A stretch of DNA of 64,000 nucleotides from Euglena gracilis (Eukaryota; Euglenida; Euglenophyceae; Euglenales). Positions within the stretch are counted from its first letter, which is position 1, and the number at the start of each line of letters is the position of its first letter. The notes beneath the pieces were generated by a model, which ran no database searches, was not told the DNA's origin, and saw only the letters and a program-made list of their open reading frames with translations. The stretch lies in NCBI GenBank assembly GCA_039621445.1, contig CP154954.1:7017425-7081424 (forward strand), read 5' to 3'. A program made the position numbers and the translations under genes. Positions 11,521-22,410 of this stretch are shown piece by piece.

Positions 11521-11966
11521 GCGGGCGCTGCCGTTCCGGGTGACTGGAAAGACTGCCGGTTCCCCCCACCCACCTTGAGGTAAGCTTTGGGGGGGGGGCT
11601 TGGAGGTCCCATTTTGCGTTCCAGTTCACCGCTTTGTTTTGGGGTCGCAGAACTTTGACAAATACCCCTCTCACCACGCTTTGCAACAAACCTGCGGGCC
11701 ACATCTCCAGCAAACCCACTCCCGCGTTGAAAAATAATGCATTTCAGGCTGGTTTTTTCTAAAAAAAATACCCGTCCGGTCTGCAAAGCGATTCATTGTG
11801 TGCCTATTTTAAGGTTCAGGTGTAGGTGGTTCGGGGCACCAGCTAGGTTTTGAGTGTTGTGGCTGCAGGAAAAAAGCTGGTTGGGCTCTTTGGTTGGGCT
11901 TTTCGAACCATGAACCATGAACCAGCAATTTCCAAGGAAAGTCTAGCCAGGCCAGTGAATTTGTAG

Positions 11967-11971
11967 CACAC

Positions 11972-12003
<32 letters not shown>

Positions 12004-12005
12004 GC
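11967..12005. repeat. (CA)n / (CG)n microsatellite
   Basis: Alternating CA and CG dinucleotides in the intron between TRPV-A exons 1 and 2. Alternating purine-pyrimidine tracts of this kind can adopt Z-DNA. Confidence 0.9.
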
Positions 12006-12125
12006 ACATACCATTGCCCATCACTGGATGTCTTGACGGGCAAAGCTCCCCCCACAAACGAACTCGGGGTTCCCGCGATAGGGAGGCCCGATTGACCCTG
12101 GCTGGGCCACCGCCCGCCCGCTGGC

Positions 12126-12221
12126 GAGGGCATCTTCCGGGCCATCAAGGAGGGCCGGCGGGTGGAGGTGAACCGCCTCGTGCAGCGGGACCCGTCGGTG
12201 CTCATCAGCTGCGGCCGAGGG
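12126..12221 (+). CDS. TRPV-A exon 2 (first ankyrin repeat region)
   Basis: Reads EGIFRAIKEGRRVEVNRLVQ then RDPSVLISC, typical of the first ankyrin helix pair (AIKEG..VE....L) and matching EGIFWAVKEGLRDRVRQLVA in TRPV-B. Only the GAG just before GGC is a usable AG; upstream the frame closes. The donor is GTCCTC at 12222, or GTGACA at 12235. Confidence 0.7.
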
Positions 12222-12732
12222 GTCCTCGGCGCCGGTGACAATGGCGCAAAAACGCAAATTGCACTGTGGGTGGGACCACACAACCACTTCGTCCCTGGCC
12301 GACCCCCCCAAGTGAATGGTTTTTTTTAGATTGATTGGTTTTTGGGCCGGACTTCTCCCCCCAAACCAGAAAATTGACTGCTACCAAAGGCGCCGAAAAA
12401 ATTCCTTCTTGTGGTCAATTTCCTCTTGGGTTCCCGAGTGGCCGAGTGGTCCCCTTGACTTTCCCGGGAGTCGGTAAAAAATTGTTTGTTTGGGACCTCT
12501 TTCGGAAAGTGGTGCCGGATCTGCACACACCCACCCACCCACGCACAAACATGCGGATACACCTGCACATCTGCAAACAAATGAAATCATGCTTTCCTTA
12601 GGTTCACGTTTCCACATTATGTATTTTCTTTTCCATTATCATCATCATGTGTTTATTCAGTGTCCTTTGTTTAATTTTGCAACCATTGTTTTGCTGTTGT
12701 TGTTGGTGGTGGTGGTGGTGGTGTTGTTTCAG

Positions 12733-12888
12733 GAATGTGTGCACCCCAGCACCATTTCCTGTGGGAGAAGTCCCTTCGTGGGCGACGCCGTGGGGGCGAA
12801 TCCGATCCACATTGCCTTCCTCTACCGCCAGACAGAGATCGGCCAAACCCTCGTCCGACAATACCCCGAGCTGGCAGACAGGCGGACC
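12733..12888 (+). CDS. TRPV-A exon 3 (ankyrin)
   Basis: TTGTTTCAG precedes ECVHPSTISCGRSPFVGDAV, then GANPIHIAFLYRQTEIGQTL and the conserved YPEL. TRPV-B has GASPIHVAFLYWQTEIGKAL. The N-terminal 16 residues are absent from B, so the acceptor may differ. Similarity ends at CTG|GCAGAC versus CTG|GCACTC in B; the placed end would be at 12872-12888 depending on the donor used. Confidence 0.7.
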
Positions 12889-12924
12889 TTTGCCTGGCGC
12901 GATACTGTTGTCTGGCACGCGCGC

Positions 12925-12950
12925 ATGTGTGTGTGTGTGTGTGTCCATGT
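12925..12950. repeat. (GT)n microsatellite
   Basis: GT repeats directly after exon 3 of TRPV-A. They supply many potential GT donors. Confidence 0.9.
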
Positions 12951-13223
12951 GTATTTCCTTTCGACCTTGGTTTATCGCCGCCCAGGTCTTTACCTTCCCA
13001 TTGAGCATTGCATTTGCATTCGTCTGGATGCGTGGGGCAGTGCTTATGCAGGATCAGCACTTTGGGGCGTTTTGTGTTTTCCAACTGTTGCATCTAACAG
13101 CGACCCTGTCTGACTCTGTTCCCACTGGCACTCTCGGTGGGAAGACTGAAGTGTGCTGCTCAATTCAAGAGAATGTGCATATCTGTGATTGCGCAGATGT
13201 ACCATCCCTCCTGTTCCTGAAAG

Positions 13224-13339
13224 GTTTCCCTACTCCCGACGTCGGTGTACGGGGAGGGGGAGTACAGCGGGGAGAACATCCTGCACATCGCCATCATCCA
13301 CCAGGACGTGGAGCTGGTGCGCTGGCTGCTGAACCGGGA
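13224..13339 (+). CDS. TRPV-A exon 4, left part (ankyrin)
   Basis: CTGAAAG|GTTTCC opens VSLLPTSVYGEGEYSGENIL, then HIAIIHQDVELVRWLLNR. This is the diagnostic TRPV ankyrin stretch (Y.GE..LHIAI...LV..LL). In TRPV-B the exon continues without break. Here it stops at GGGA, where foreign sequence begins and soon introduces a TGA (13358-13360). Confidence 0.8.
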
Positions 13340-13700
13340 TCAGGATTTGTTTGCCGGATGAAAGTGGGTGCAGGCGGTGGGATTAGAGCCAAGCATTCCC
13401 CAGGTCTGGTTTTGTTGAAAACTCCTCTTGTCTTCTCCCTCTGTACTCCACAATCCCCTGGGTTTGTGCAATTGGGGGAGGTCAAAGTGTACCAACTTTT
13501 TGCACAGTTGCTACCTCCTGAGCATGTATGCATATTTGGAAGGCCCTGGACCTTCTGCAGCAATGGCACGGCGAAATTTCTTTGGCCCAAATTTCACAGT
13601 GGAATGCAAGGTACGTTGGAACTTTTATCGCTTTCAAAGTTAGCCATGAAGTGTACAGTTCTTGCATTCACACCCGTCGGCACAAAAAAATATTCTGAGT
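13340..13700. mobile_element. 361-bp insertion inside TRPV-A exon 4
   Basis: Relative to TRPV-B the exon is interrupted exactly here. The interrupted exon resumes at 13701 and the four bases GGGA flank the insert on both sides. The ends TCAGGATTTGTTTGCCGG and, inverted, ACTCAGAATATTTTTTTG...GCCG are imperfect inverted repeats. An AG at its right edge (CTGAG) could act as an acceptor, but no in-frame donor at the left edge restores the protein. Confidence 0.65.
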
Positions 13701-13780
13701 GGGACCCAGAGCTGCTCAACGCGGAGACCACTGGCTCGTTCTTTGCCCCCAGCGGGGACGTGTATTTTGGAGGCCCAGGG
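13701..13780 (+). CDS. TRPV-A exon 4, right part (ankyrin)
   Basis: Resumes with DPELLNAETTGSFFAPSGDV then YFGGPG, nearly identical to TRPV-B. TRPV channels have ATG.FF....YFGE at this point, the loop leading into the next ankyrin repeat. The donor is GTTGCC at 13781. Confidence 0.8.
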
Positions 13781-14085
13781 GTTGCCTCACAACCCAATCT
13801 TGGGGCTCCAAGCTACAAAATGGTGTCGGAGCCAGCCACTGCTCCTCCTAGTTACAAAACTCAATATTCTGGAATGGAGAGTTTTTTGGGGAGAAAATGT
13901 CTTGTAGGAAATATGTACACCTGAATAATCAGCACTGCAGTTTCAAGCGAAGCTTGGGAAAGGGTCTAGTGATGTTGCATTTGCTAGACGAAGAAGAGCA
14001 GGAGGAGGATGTTGACGTGAGGAATTTGTTTTGGAACGTTTTCTTGAGTGGTGCAGAGTGCACAAAGTCACAGGAATTGGTTCTT

Positions 14086-14150
14086 AATTTGCTGTTGTTG
14101 TTTTTGTTGCTATTGTTGTTGTCGTTGTTGGTGTTGCTGATGTTGTTGAA
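14086..14150. repeat. (GTT)n-like simple repeat
   Basis: Imperfect TTG/GTT repeats in an intron of TRPV-A. Confidence 0.85.
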
Positions 14151-14529
14151 GGTATTTTTGCAGTATTTGAAAATATTGGTGACAGTCTTTTTGCGGGCGA
14201 CTGTGGGATACGATGATAGGAAATTCACCCCCAAATGCCAAATGCCAAATGTGTCTCCTTTCAGATTGAGACGGGCGTCCCGTTGGCACGGGACAGCTGT
14301 CGTCTCAGGTGGGCCATTTTGGCCCAATTTGTCGCAGGAAACTGAATGCCACCTGGATGCTCGTGGTGTATCCACTGCAACCGTCTGAGTTGGTCCCTGG
14401 TGGAGCTACAGCCATGCACATATGGGGGAGCCAATTGTACCCTTCCCATAGAATTGTACCAGTGTAGGGCAGTGTGGGCTGTGGAACGGTACCAAACCTA
14501 CACAGGAGAGAGAAACCTGTCAATGACAG

Positions 14530-14695
14530 TTTTGAGCCTCAAACGCGACGGGTTTGGCCGGTTGGCGGGCCCTGCCGACGGTACCCGCTGCTGTTCGCGG
14601 TGTCCAGCAACCAGATCGACATCCTGCAGTACATCCTCGCCACCCGCAACGCGGAGCGCTGCCGCATGCGCGGCCACTTCAAGAACCAGCCCAGG
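14530..14695 (+). CDS. TRPV-A exon 5 (ankyrin)
   Basis: Core is YPLLFAVSSNQIDILQYILA then TRNAERCRMRGHFKNQPR. The motif matches the TRPV PL.FA...NQ.DI..... repeat and B's LPLLFAVSSNQVDILRCILA. No AG lies just before the conserved core, so the exon must begin upstream (AG at 14528-14529, or after TTTGAG at 14535), adding about 14-16 residues absent from B. End: AGG|GCGGTG, facing AGA|GAAACC in B. Confidence 0.75.
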
Positions 14696-15053
14696 GCGGT
14701 GCACGGCGACTGTTTCGAGTAGGAAGGCCACAAGCAGAAAGCTGGCAACCGAGGTGTGGTCACGCTTCCTTTTAGCATGGTCGCTGGAGATTTGAACAAT
14801 TTATATTGTGGCTTCGGAAGCTTGGGCATTCATAACCCCCACGCTGTCCCAATTTACGCCGAGATTTCTCCTTGCAACAGAACAACAACAGAACACCAGT
14901 ACAAGAAGAGCACCTCACCATCTCCGTCCAAGTGGAGAGCATACTCTGTGGGGCGTTTGTGGTTTCCCATAAATGAACCTAGTTCAGCCGACTGAATGGC
15001 TGAATGACAACAAATACTGGTTGCGTCGCCGGCCGGCCGCCGCCCTGGCCGAG

Positions 15054-15098
15054 ATCACGACCACCGATCGCTTCGGGAACTGCGCGCTCCACATGGCG
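15054..15098 (+). CDS. TRPV-A exon 6 (ankyrin)
   Basis: Reads ITTTDRFGNCALHMA, the D..GNT.LH repeat core, matching ITVADRFGNSALHMA in B. Similarity between the genes ends at GCG|GTCATCCA, so a GTCATC donor is likely in both. The acceptor is GGCCGAG. Confidence 0.75.
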
Positions 15099-15379
15099 GT
15101 CATCCATGGGCTGGAACGCTCTGTGCCTCCCCGAACGGATTGCCACGGGAAGTTGTCCACTGAGGAATTGGAGAGGCCTAAATAGATTGTCGACCCAGAA
15201 AAAACGAATTTCAAACTCATATTTTCAGATATGAAAATATGTCCCAATAGTATGAAGGAGCATATGTCAGGGATCAATGAGTGATTTTGGCCAATTTTCC
15301 CTCCAACTCCGTTGGTCCACCGGGGGAAGTGTGTATTTTTGTATTTTTCGGCCAAAGTTTGCTGAAACCTTAAAACTTG

Positions 15380-15740
15380 GCCCAACCTGAATACCGAATC
15401 CAGGCCTAAATTTAGGCCTGAATGCGTGACCGTAACCCGATCCCTATCATTAACCCTGCATCCAGCGTCTGAAAACCCAACTGAAAAAGTGGTGTGGTTT
15501 CCAGGACCCCCGAAATTGGGGTACTGATGTGTTACTAAAACAGGGACTGGACCCCTCTTCATACTACTGGGACGTGGGCCCAGTAGCAGGCTACCAGCTT
15601 TGTAGTTGCATACAAAAAAATTTGGCTCAAAAAGGCCAAAAGTTTTAGGCCTAAAACTCGGCATAATTTTGGGAGGCCTAGCTCAGGCCTAAAAACTAAA
15701 TCCAACTCCGAGGCCTAACCATATCCCTAGCCCTGTCTCA
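15380..15740. repeat. AGGCCTAAA-rich dispersed repeat
   Basis: Multiple TTTAGGCCT and AGGCCTAAA motifs in both orientations with CCTAACC and CCATATCCCTAG stretches. Related blocks occur at 17010-17175 and 37905-38110. Confidence 0.6.
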
Positions 15741-16688
15741 ATCATTTACGCCAATTACCACCCTCGGGGACCACCGCAAAAGGGAGGGGTCAGGCGAACC
15801 CTTGGTCGTCCGAGGCAAAACTACGATAAGGGCCTTTAAGTTGAACAAGCCGAAGATCCTGGGGGCAATTGCAAATCCTTCATCCTGATAAGTGTCCGCA
15901 TCCGGTCGCCGGAGCGGGATGAAACGAATACCTTGAGTTTCTCGGTGCCTTTCTTTTGAAGAGCCGAAAGCTTTTCAGAATGCGGATCAGTCTGAAACAA
16001 GGAAGCTGGTGAACTGTGGGAGGGGCGATGCCGAAAGTGAACAGGATCGTCACTGGCAGGCGGCGAATGGCACAACACCGTATCCTGCGTCTTTGTTGGG
16101 AGTGATTCGGCAAAGAGCGCTTCAGCGGTCGACCTGCCCGATATGTACGACCAACTGCCGTCTTTATTGAATGCCTCTTTCCCTTGTGTTGCACTTGGTG
16201 CGAATTGCATGTTCCTGAATCCAAAAAGAAAGTGGGGGAGATGAAGCCGGAAACGATTGCAGTCTGCAAAAATATGGTGTTCGGCTCTGCGAGGTTGCAT
16301 TCTTTTCAGTGTTTTTGATGGTAAGTGATTGTTGGCATCCAAAAAAGTTGAAAAAGTTGACGTTGGCCAATTTGTGTGACTGAGCAACAGATTATGGTGG
16401 AAGAAAAGCCTTGCATGCAGGCAGACAGACACGGAATTCATACGGATTTTGGTGTTTGTATCGCCATTTTTTTCAACTCACATCTGCTGCCTGCCTGTTA
16501 TCTGGCTGCGTTTGCGCTGTTTGCCTGTGCATGCGTTCATATGTGCACATTGATGTACGCACATTCATACTCACATGTGCATAATCATATATGTGCATGC
16601 GCATGTGAATGCGATTCCGTGTGTGTTCGCGTGTTTTTTGTTCGGTTTGTGGTCTGGTGCTCGGAGCGTCGCACGCAGGCACCCACAG

Positions 16689-16842
16689 CGCGTGACAGCG
16701 GCTGCCCGCGATTTCGTGGTGGAGGAGATGCGCCGCCACGGGCTGACCCACACCGACGTGCGGCACCGCCTCAATGTGGAGCGGCTCACCCCGCTGGCCC
16801 TCGCCGCCGCTATGGGCCAGGAGCGCATGTTCCGCCCAGCCG
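16689..16842 (+). CDS. TRPV-A exon 7 (last ankyrin repeats)
   Basis: Reads RVTAAARDFVVEEMRRHGLT, then VRHRLNVERLTPLALAAAMG and QERMFRPAG. LTPL.LAA..G...MF is the final ankyrin repeat of TRPV proteins. B reads LNAEGLTPLALAAAMGQDRM. Similarity ends at GCCG|GCCTGT versus GCCG|GCAGAG, implying GC donors. Confidence 0.85.
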
Positions 16843-17009
16843 GCCTGTCTGCCCCCCCCCCTGTGCCCCGCAAGAACTAATTTGCCGACAGGTTTTATTT
16901 ATATCTGCTTTCAGCTTTCGAACTGCTGCTGGCTGTTACAATTGTTACAATATTAAACAGTATGATTTAATGACAGCCTCTATGGGTAGGGTTGCAACTG
17001 TCGCTCCTA

Positions 17010-17175
17010 AATGGTCTTAGGGTTTGGGTGGGCCAAAGTCAGGGAGTCAGGCCGAAATCGTGCCTAAATTCTGGCCTAAATTTTGCCTATTTTTTTCAGC
17101 CTGAATTTAGGCCAAACGGCCCAAATGCTCACCCTGACCCTATTCCCAAACGCCAACCCCATCCCTATCTTACCC
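17010..17175. repeat. AGGCCTAAATT hairpin-type repeat
   Basis: GGGTTTGGGTGGGCCAAAGTCAGG... GCCTAAATT...AATTTAGGCC...CCTATTCCCAAACGCC. The block is palindromic overall and has telomere-like edges. Confidence 0.6.
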
Positions 17176-17422
17176 AAACCTTTGCCTTATATAAAAAGTG
17201 GACTTTCCCTATTGCACATTTGTCATGGGCACCTTCGGTGGGCAGCACGAAATCGCAGGTCGTTAGAGGCTGCCGATTTGGTAATATACAAAAAAGAAAA
17301 AAACGTAAAATAAAATTTGTAAAACAAAACGGTGTGCCAAAATTTTTTTCCCCTCGAGTTGTATGGGTGGGTACCAGGGATTTTTTTAGTCGTGGACCCC
17401 CGGGGGGGGGAGGGGGGGTAGG

Positions 17423-17823
17423 CAGGGTTCGATATAAGGAGGGCGTACATGGTTTAGGTGGGCGGGTGCCCCCCCCCCCCCCCCCCCCTCCTGGCCCGCA
17501 GGGGGGGGGGGTCCGGACCACCCCCCCCCCCCACCTGCAAGGGGGTTCCGGACCGACCCTGGGGGGGTACCCGGGACCCCCCCCAAAAAGGGTCAATTTT
17601 TTCCTCCAGCGCTTCGCGCCGAATTTTTTTTGCATTTTTGGCCAATTTTTGCCCAAAAAGTGCCCAAAATGGCACTTTTGGTCGTTTTGGGGGGTCAAAA
17701 ATTTTCACCCTGACCGCGCCACTGTTTAGGTGGGGGGGGTCCCCCCCCCCCCCCCCCCCCCCCTCCTGGCCTGCAGGGGGGTCCGGACCACCCCCCCCCC
17801 CCCTCTCCTTATATCGAACCCTG
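17423..17823. mobile_element. hAT-like MITE, family 3 (CAGGGTTCGATATAAGGA)
   Basis: Perfect 18-bp inverted ends, CAGGGTTCGATATAAGGA and TCCTTATATCGAACCCTG, flanked by a perfect 8-bp duplication, GGGGTAGG. Interior: long C and G runs, a GCGCTTCGCGCC palindrome and CCAAAAATGGC-type repeats. Lies in the intron between TRPV-A exons 7 and 8. Confidence 0.9.
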
Positions 17824-18461
17824 GGGGTAGGGTGGGTGGGTCCGACCGAGCCCCCCCCCCCCCCCCCAGGGGGGGGTCCCCCGGAGGGGGGTGGGATATA
17901 CTTTTCGGCCGAGAATTTTTTGAAAAAGCGCTATTTTAGCACTTCGCGATTTTTTGTGGGTCCCCCCGGGACCCCCCCTCCCCCTCCCCGGTTTCCTGGT
18001 GGGTACTCAACCCCAAGCCCCAAAGCCTTTGTCAGCCCATGGGATGGTGGTGGTAGTGTTAGCGTGGTCCTGCTCCACATGGCAGCTCTGCCACAGGACT
18101 TGGTGCAAATGTGACGCTGGTTATGTGATTCAATTGGTGACCCTTCCTGTTTGCCATTCAAACCTCAGCACAGGCAAACGGGCCGGGGGGTGACAGGAAA
18201 ATGGACTACCCCACTCGCCAATTCTTTGAATCCACAGAATTCTCAAAGTGGACAAATCTTCTCAAAGTGGAACCCCAAGCCGCGTTGGGTTGGGCAATTC
18301 ATTAAATCTGATTAACATCAAACAATAGTTGTCGAGAACGGACCCCTCAACCCGTCAATGAATAGTTATCCAGCGACGACTGTCGGCAAGTGTCAAGTAT
18401 TTTCTGGGTCGGGTCCGAACCAGATTTGAGTTCGTATGTCTGCACCGTTGCCTCTGGACAG

Positions 18462-18534
18462 CGGCTGCTTCGCACCACATTTTGGCCAAGAACTCCGTCA
18501 TTGCCTGGGATTATGGCCCTGTGCAGGCCGTGCT
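18462..18534 (+). CDS. TRPV-A exon 8 (WDYGP motif)
   Basis: CTGGACAG precedes AASHHILAKNSVIAWDYGPV then QAVL. The aromatic-x-YGPV motif after the ankyrin domain is characteristic of TRPV channels. B has HILAKSSVIAWDYGPAQALL. The donor is GTGTGG at 18535. Confidence 0.8.
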
Positions 18535-19411
18535 GTGTGGCCTCTTGAAAACTGCACACAAAGAGAACCACCCACCATTCGTTTGTGTGGGTGATTGCGT
18601 GCATTCTTTAACCCATGACACCCCCGGAGGGGGTGTTGTGGGTGGTTGGGTAGGTGGGCGAGATGTCAAAAATTGTTTTGGTGGGTTGGCAACCCAGAGG
18701 GAATTACCTGGGCAACCCTGAAAAAGTACCCCATCGGAGGTTGAATAGCTCCCCCCCCCCATCCAAACACCGTGCCTTGAGACCATACCGTTGCTTAAGG
18801 TGTGTCTGACACCACTCCCAATCTTCAAGGAAGGTGGTTTTCAATGGCTTGTTGGCAAAAAGGGCCAAATATTTTGGCATTTGCCCTGCGGCATTCACAA
18901 GCGAGTGAGGAGTAAGAAAAAGTAAGAAACGTTGGACAAAGTGCATAATTTCTTTGCGAACTCACGCTCCGAGTAAATTCGAATTTTTTCAGAGCCGGCG
19001 CCACCACTCCATCCCCAAACTAATTCGGATACTGCGTGACCGCTGTGGCGCATGCGCTGGCACCAACCGCCCTCACACCACCAGGCAGAAGGTTTCTTCG
19101 GCGGTACATGCTTGTGGTCCGAGTTATCCGAAAGACAGTGTCAGTCAGCCTGTGTGCCAGCTCCCCCCCCCCCAGGAATCGGCCAAACAGTCAGGGTGGT
19201 GGGTGGGGGGGGGGGAGGGTCGACCCCCACCTCCTCCTGTATTTCCAGGAGCACCGATTTTCGATCCCAAATATTTTTTCCAGGCCTTCGGCCCCGGGAG
19301 GAAATCTGTGAAGAATGCTGTGGTGGGTGGGGGGATCGACCCCCCCCCCACCGGTGTGCCCCACCCCCTCCGGCGACCCCCACACCGCCGCCTGGCGCCG
19401 TGACGTGCAAG

Positions 19412-19519
19412 CTGTTCCCGCTCGGCGGGCTGGAGCAGCCGTTCATCGACCCGGACACGGGCCGGTTCGTGAAGACCTCCATCGAGTGCATGTGCGCCGG
19501 CGCCCAGAGCCCCGCCCAG
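19412..19519 (+). CDS. TRPV-A exon 9 (linker)
   Basis: Reads LFPLGGLEQPFIDPDTGRFV then KTSIECMCAGAQSPAQ, matching LFPLGGLEQPFLHPES...CLCAGAQSPVQ in B. The residues TCK before it are also shared, so the exon may start slightly earlier. No GT is near the end; CAG|GCCGAC faces CAG|GCGGGG in B, so a GC donor is likely. Confidence 0.75.
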
Positions 19520-19984
19520 GCCGACAGCAAATGGCGCCATGCATCCATCGCCATGAAGTTTCGATGCCCCCCCCCCCCCCTATGTCGAAACCCCAACCTA
19601 GTTGGAGGACACCTTTTTGGAGGTTTTGTCCAACTTCTGCATTTTTGCTGCCCAAAAGCTTCCATTTTGTAAACTTTTTTTTTGGCAAAAATTTGTTCAA
19701 AAAAAAGAAAAAAACAGCAGTGCCAAAAGGATAATTTTAACTTTGGGGGGTTGGGTCTCGGGCACCCCACCAGTCTGTGGAATTTGTTTTGGGCCTCTTG
19801 TCAAACGACCGACCTCCAGGTTGGAGGGCATCTTTTTGGTCAACCATCCATCCAATGCAGGGAGCGCTACCCCTGGGCTCCAAGCGGGCCTTCCAATCTC
19901 CCTGACGTAACCAGGAATAAACTTCGGCCCCAGCCAGTTCTTTCTTTTCAAACCAGGCAGATACGGTCTGCCAGCATCACGGAG

Positions 19985-20034
19985 TGCCTCAAATTTGTCG
20001 ACAACAAAATTCCCAGCAAAGTGGAACAGGCACC
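19985..20034 (+). CDS. TRPV-A exon 10 (pre-S1 helix)
   Basis: CACGGAG|TGC opens CLKFVDNKIPSKVEQAP, matching CLKMVDSRIPRPVQQAP in B. The donors GTGGTA and GTGGCC are equivalent in the two genes. Confidence 0.75.
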
Positions 20035-20285
20035 GTGGTAGCGGCTGCGCCACAGACTCCTGTCGCACTTCTGAAAATAGCACCCAGACAAGTATCAGAG
20101 ACACACAACGCTCTTGAACTTGCGAAGCCTCATTTGGCAAGTGTCAGTGCTTTTTGTTGGGTTTCCAGCGTTTCAACTCCATAAGTGCAGGTCATGAAAT
20201 GCTGGTTTCCTGAATGGTCTAGTGGGCGTTTTTCAGGGAGTATTTCTCTTTTTTTTCGCCTTCCAACCGGCTTGGAGATGCCTAC

Positions 20286-20697
20286 CCTCCCCCCTATGTC
20301 CAACGACCCCCCTATGTCCAATGACCACCCCCCCGGTCAGAGGACACCTTTTCGGAGGTTTGACCAAATTTTTGGTCCCGGCGCACCGGGACGAAAAATT
20401 TTGCCCAAAAATTGGCCAAAAATTTGGCCAAAATGCCATTCTTGGCACTTTTTGGACAAAAATTTGTCAAAATTGCCCAAAATTTTCGGCGCGAAGCGCC
20501 GGAATGGAAAATTTGGGCATTTTTGGGTGGGTAGGGACCCGGGTACCCACCAACTTTCTTTTGACCCCATGTCCAACGACCACCCCCCCCCCCGGTCAGA
20601 GGACACCTTTTTGGTCACTACCCTATGTCCAACGACCACCCCCCCCCCCCGGTCAGAGGACAGAGGTTACCGGTCATTGGACATAGGGGGGGGCGGG
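20286..20697. mobile_element. MITE family 4 (CCTATGTCCAACGACC), copy 1
   Basis: Inverted ends CCCCCCTATGTCCAACGACC... and ...GGTCATTGGACATAGGGGGG, preceded by TAC and followed by TAC. Subterminal CCCGGTCAGAGGACACCTTT repeats occur in direct and inverted form. The interior has CGGCGCGAAGCGCCGG and CCAAAAATTTGGCC repeats. Lies in the TRPV-A intron before S1. Confidence 0.85.
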
Positions 20698-20735
20698 TAC
20701 TTAAAGTTCACTTGGCACGCGATTCCTAACTCCAG

Positions 20736-20920
20736 CCTCCAACCTACGCCGGACCCGGCACCACGCGCCGCGGCTGGACCTCGTCGTCAGCGCGGAGGTG
20801 CGGCAGGTGCTGGACAAGAAGTGGGACGCGTTCGGGCAGCGCATGTTCTACCGGAAGCTGGCGGTGGCCCTCGGCACTGTGCTGGCCTGGACCGCCGCCA
20901 GCATCATTCCCGCCCAGGGG
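20736..20920 (+). CDS. TRPV-A exon 11 (pre-S1 and S1)
   Basis: Reads SAEVRQVLDKKWDAFGQRMF, then YRKLAVALGTVLAWTAASII. KW..FG...F followed by a hydrophobic helix is the TRPV pre-S1/S1 junction. Sequence identity with TRPV-B is very high here, higher than in other exons. The donor is GTGGCT at 20921. Confidence 0.85.
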
Positions 20921-21903
20921 GTGGCTAGAGCTACTCTCCCCCCCATGCCCAATGAACGCCCATGCCCAATGAACAGGGGGTGTTCGGACTGTCTAGCTTA
21001 GTCTAGATTGTCACCTTAGTTAGTGTTCATTGGGCTTGGGGCGGGGGAAGGAAGGAAAGGGGGTACCATGCTAAAACCCTTCTGAAGAGGTACCCCCCAA
21101 GGAACTCAGCAGAACTTGTCCAACCCTCTCTTTTCGCAACCTCTTCCCATGTCTTGGAACCTGTCCCCTACTCTTCCCCCCCCGTTTTTTTTCGACTTTT
21201 TGGCCCGAAATGGCCGAAAATGGCGTCGGAAGCCTGCCGCGCTATTTCGGGCCGTAAATCAACCATATATCGGGCTTGGTGGGGAGTTACGGGGAAATCA
21301 AAATACCGTTAGATAGGGCGTTCCAAGGGCTTCAATTTAGGTCTGACATTTCCTTTGATTTGCTTCATTTCCGATACATTTTTAAAACATCGATTTTGCT
21401 ACATTGTGGATATATTTTGAAAAAAATCGATTGATTGACCAAAAAAAAAAACGGCCGAAAAGCACCCCAAAATGGCCGGTTTGGGCCACAAAAGTGCTAG
21501 GCGTGTCGGCGGCCAAAACGGCGAACAGGGGGTGATAGAGGGTCTCTAGGGGTACATTTCGTCAGAACCACATTTCTGGAAATATTGTAAGTTTTCTCGA
21601 GATATCTTCGAAAATCGATTTTTTGACCGAAAATCTCACCCCGGCGAAATGGCAGAGTCGAAACTGGGGGGGGTGGCGAATCCGAGTTTGGACCCCTTCG
21701 TGGCTGAATAACTCGGGCCTGGCGGGGAGTTGGGGGTCAAACGGAGGTGATTTGGAAACTCAGTGCATTTCCCCCCCATGAAGCTAATCCATGTATTGGA
21801 CCTGCTGACCTGTCGGACCAACGGTGCGACCAAAACAATGATTTTTAATGAAAAAATAAACATTTTCCATTTTGGAAAACAATTGCTCTTCGTCAGCTGG
21901 AAG

Positions 21904-22062
21904 CCGAAAGCCCTGTCCCCCAACCACTACAGCCTTGCCGACCAGAACCGCGTGGACTTCCCAGTGGCCAACGCCGTCATCCAGGCGCTGGAGCTGTTCG
22001 TCTTCCTCTCGGTGAGCTGGCGGGGCCTGTGCGTGGTGTACAGCAACTGCCTGCCCACCCAT
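21904..22062 (+). CDS. TRPV-A exon 12 (S1-S2 loop and S2)
   Basis: Reads PKALSPNHYSLADQNRVDFP, then VANAVIQALELFVFLSVSWR and GLCVVYSNCLPTH. Uninterrupted here, but split in TRPV-B by a transposon-derived intron. The AAG acceptor matches B's. The donor is GTCAGT at 22063. Confidence 0.8.
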
Positions 22063-22261
22063 GTCAGTATCGTTCAGGGCTTCGTCGTTGGGCTTTTGGA
22101 TTCCTCAAGCCTCCAAAAGGCTGAGGACTGCCTTTTTTTTTGAGGTTTCTTCATTTTGTGCTTGGATCGGGGGGAACCAAACTATTGACATTCTGTATTT
22201 TTCCATGATTATTTTTTTGAGGAACCAGGAGATTTGCACGCCAGGTGGCACATGAACCGGG

Positions 22262-22410
22262 TCTCGCGAGCATATATGTACACATACACAAGTTAACGTG
22301 CACGTATGCAGGTACATATAATATATACACATATGTATGTATATGTGTATGTATATATATACATATTTACATATATACACACACATATGTACATATATAT
22401 ACACATATAC
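22262..22410. repeat. (TA/CATATA)n low-complexity tract
   Basis: ACATATATA-type repeats in an intron of TRPV-A. Confidence 0.9.

Noticed and set aside
17165-18114. Long poly-Pro/poly-Gly ORFs on both strands
   Set aside because: Produced by C and G runs inside the MITE at 17423-17823 and neighbouring low-complexity sequence.
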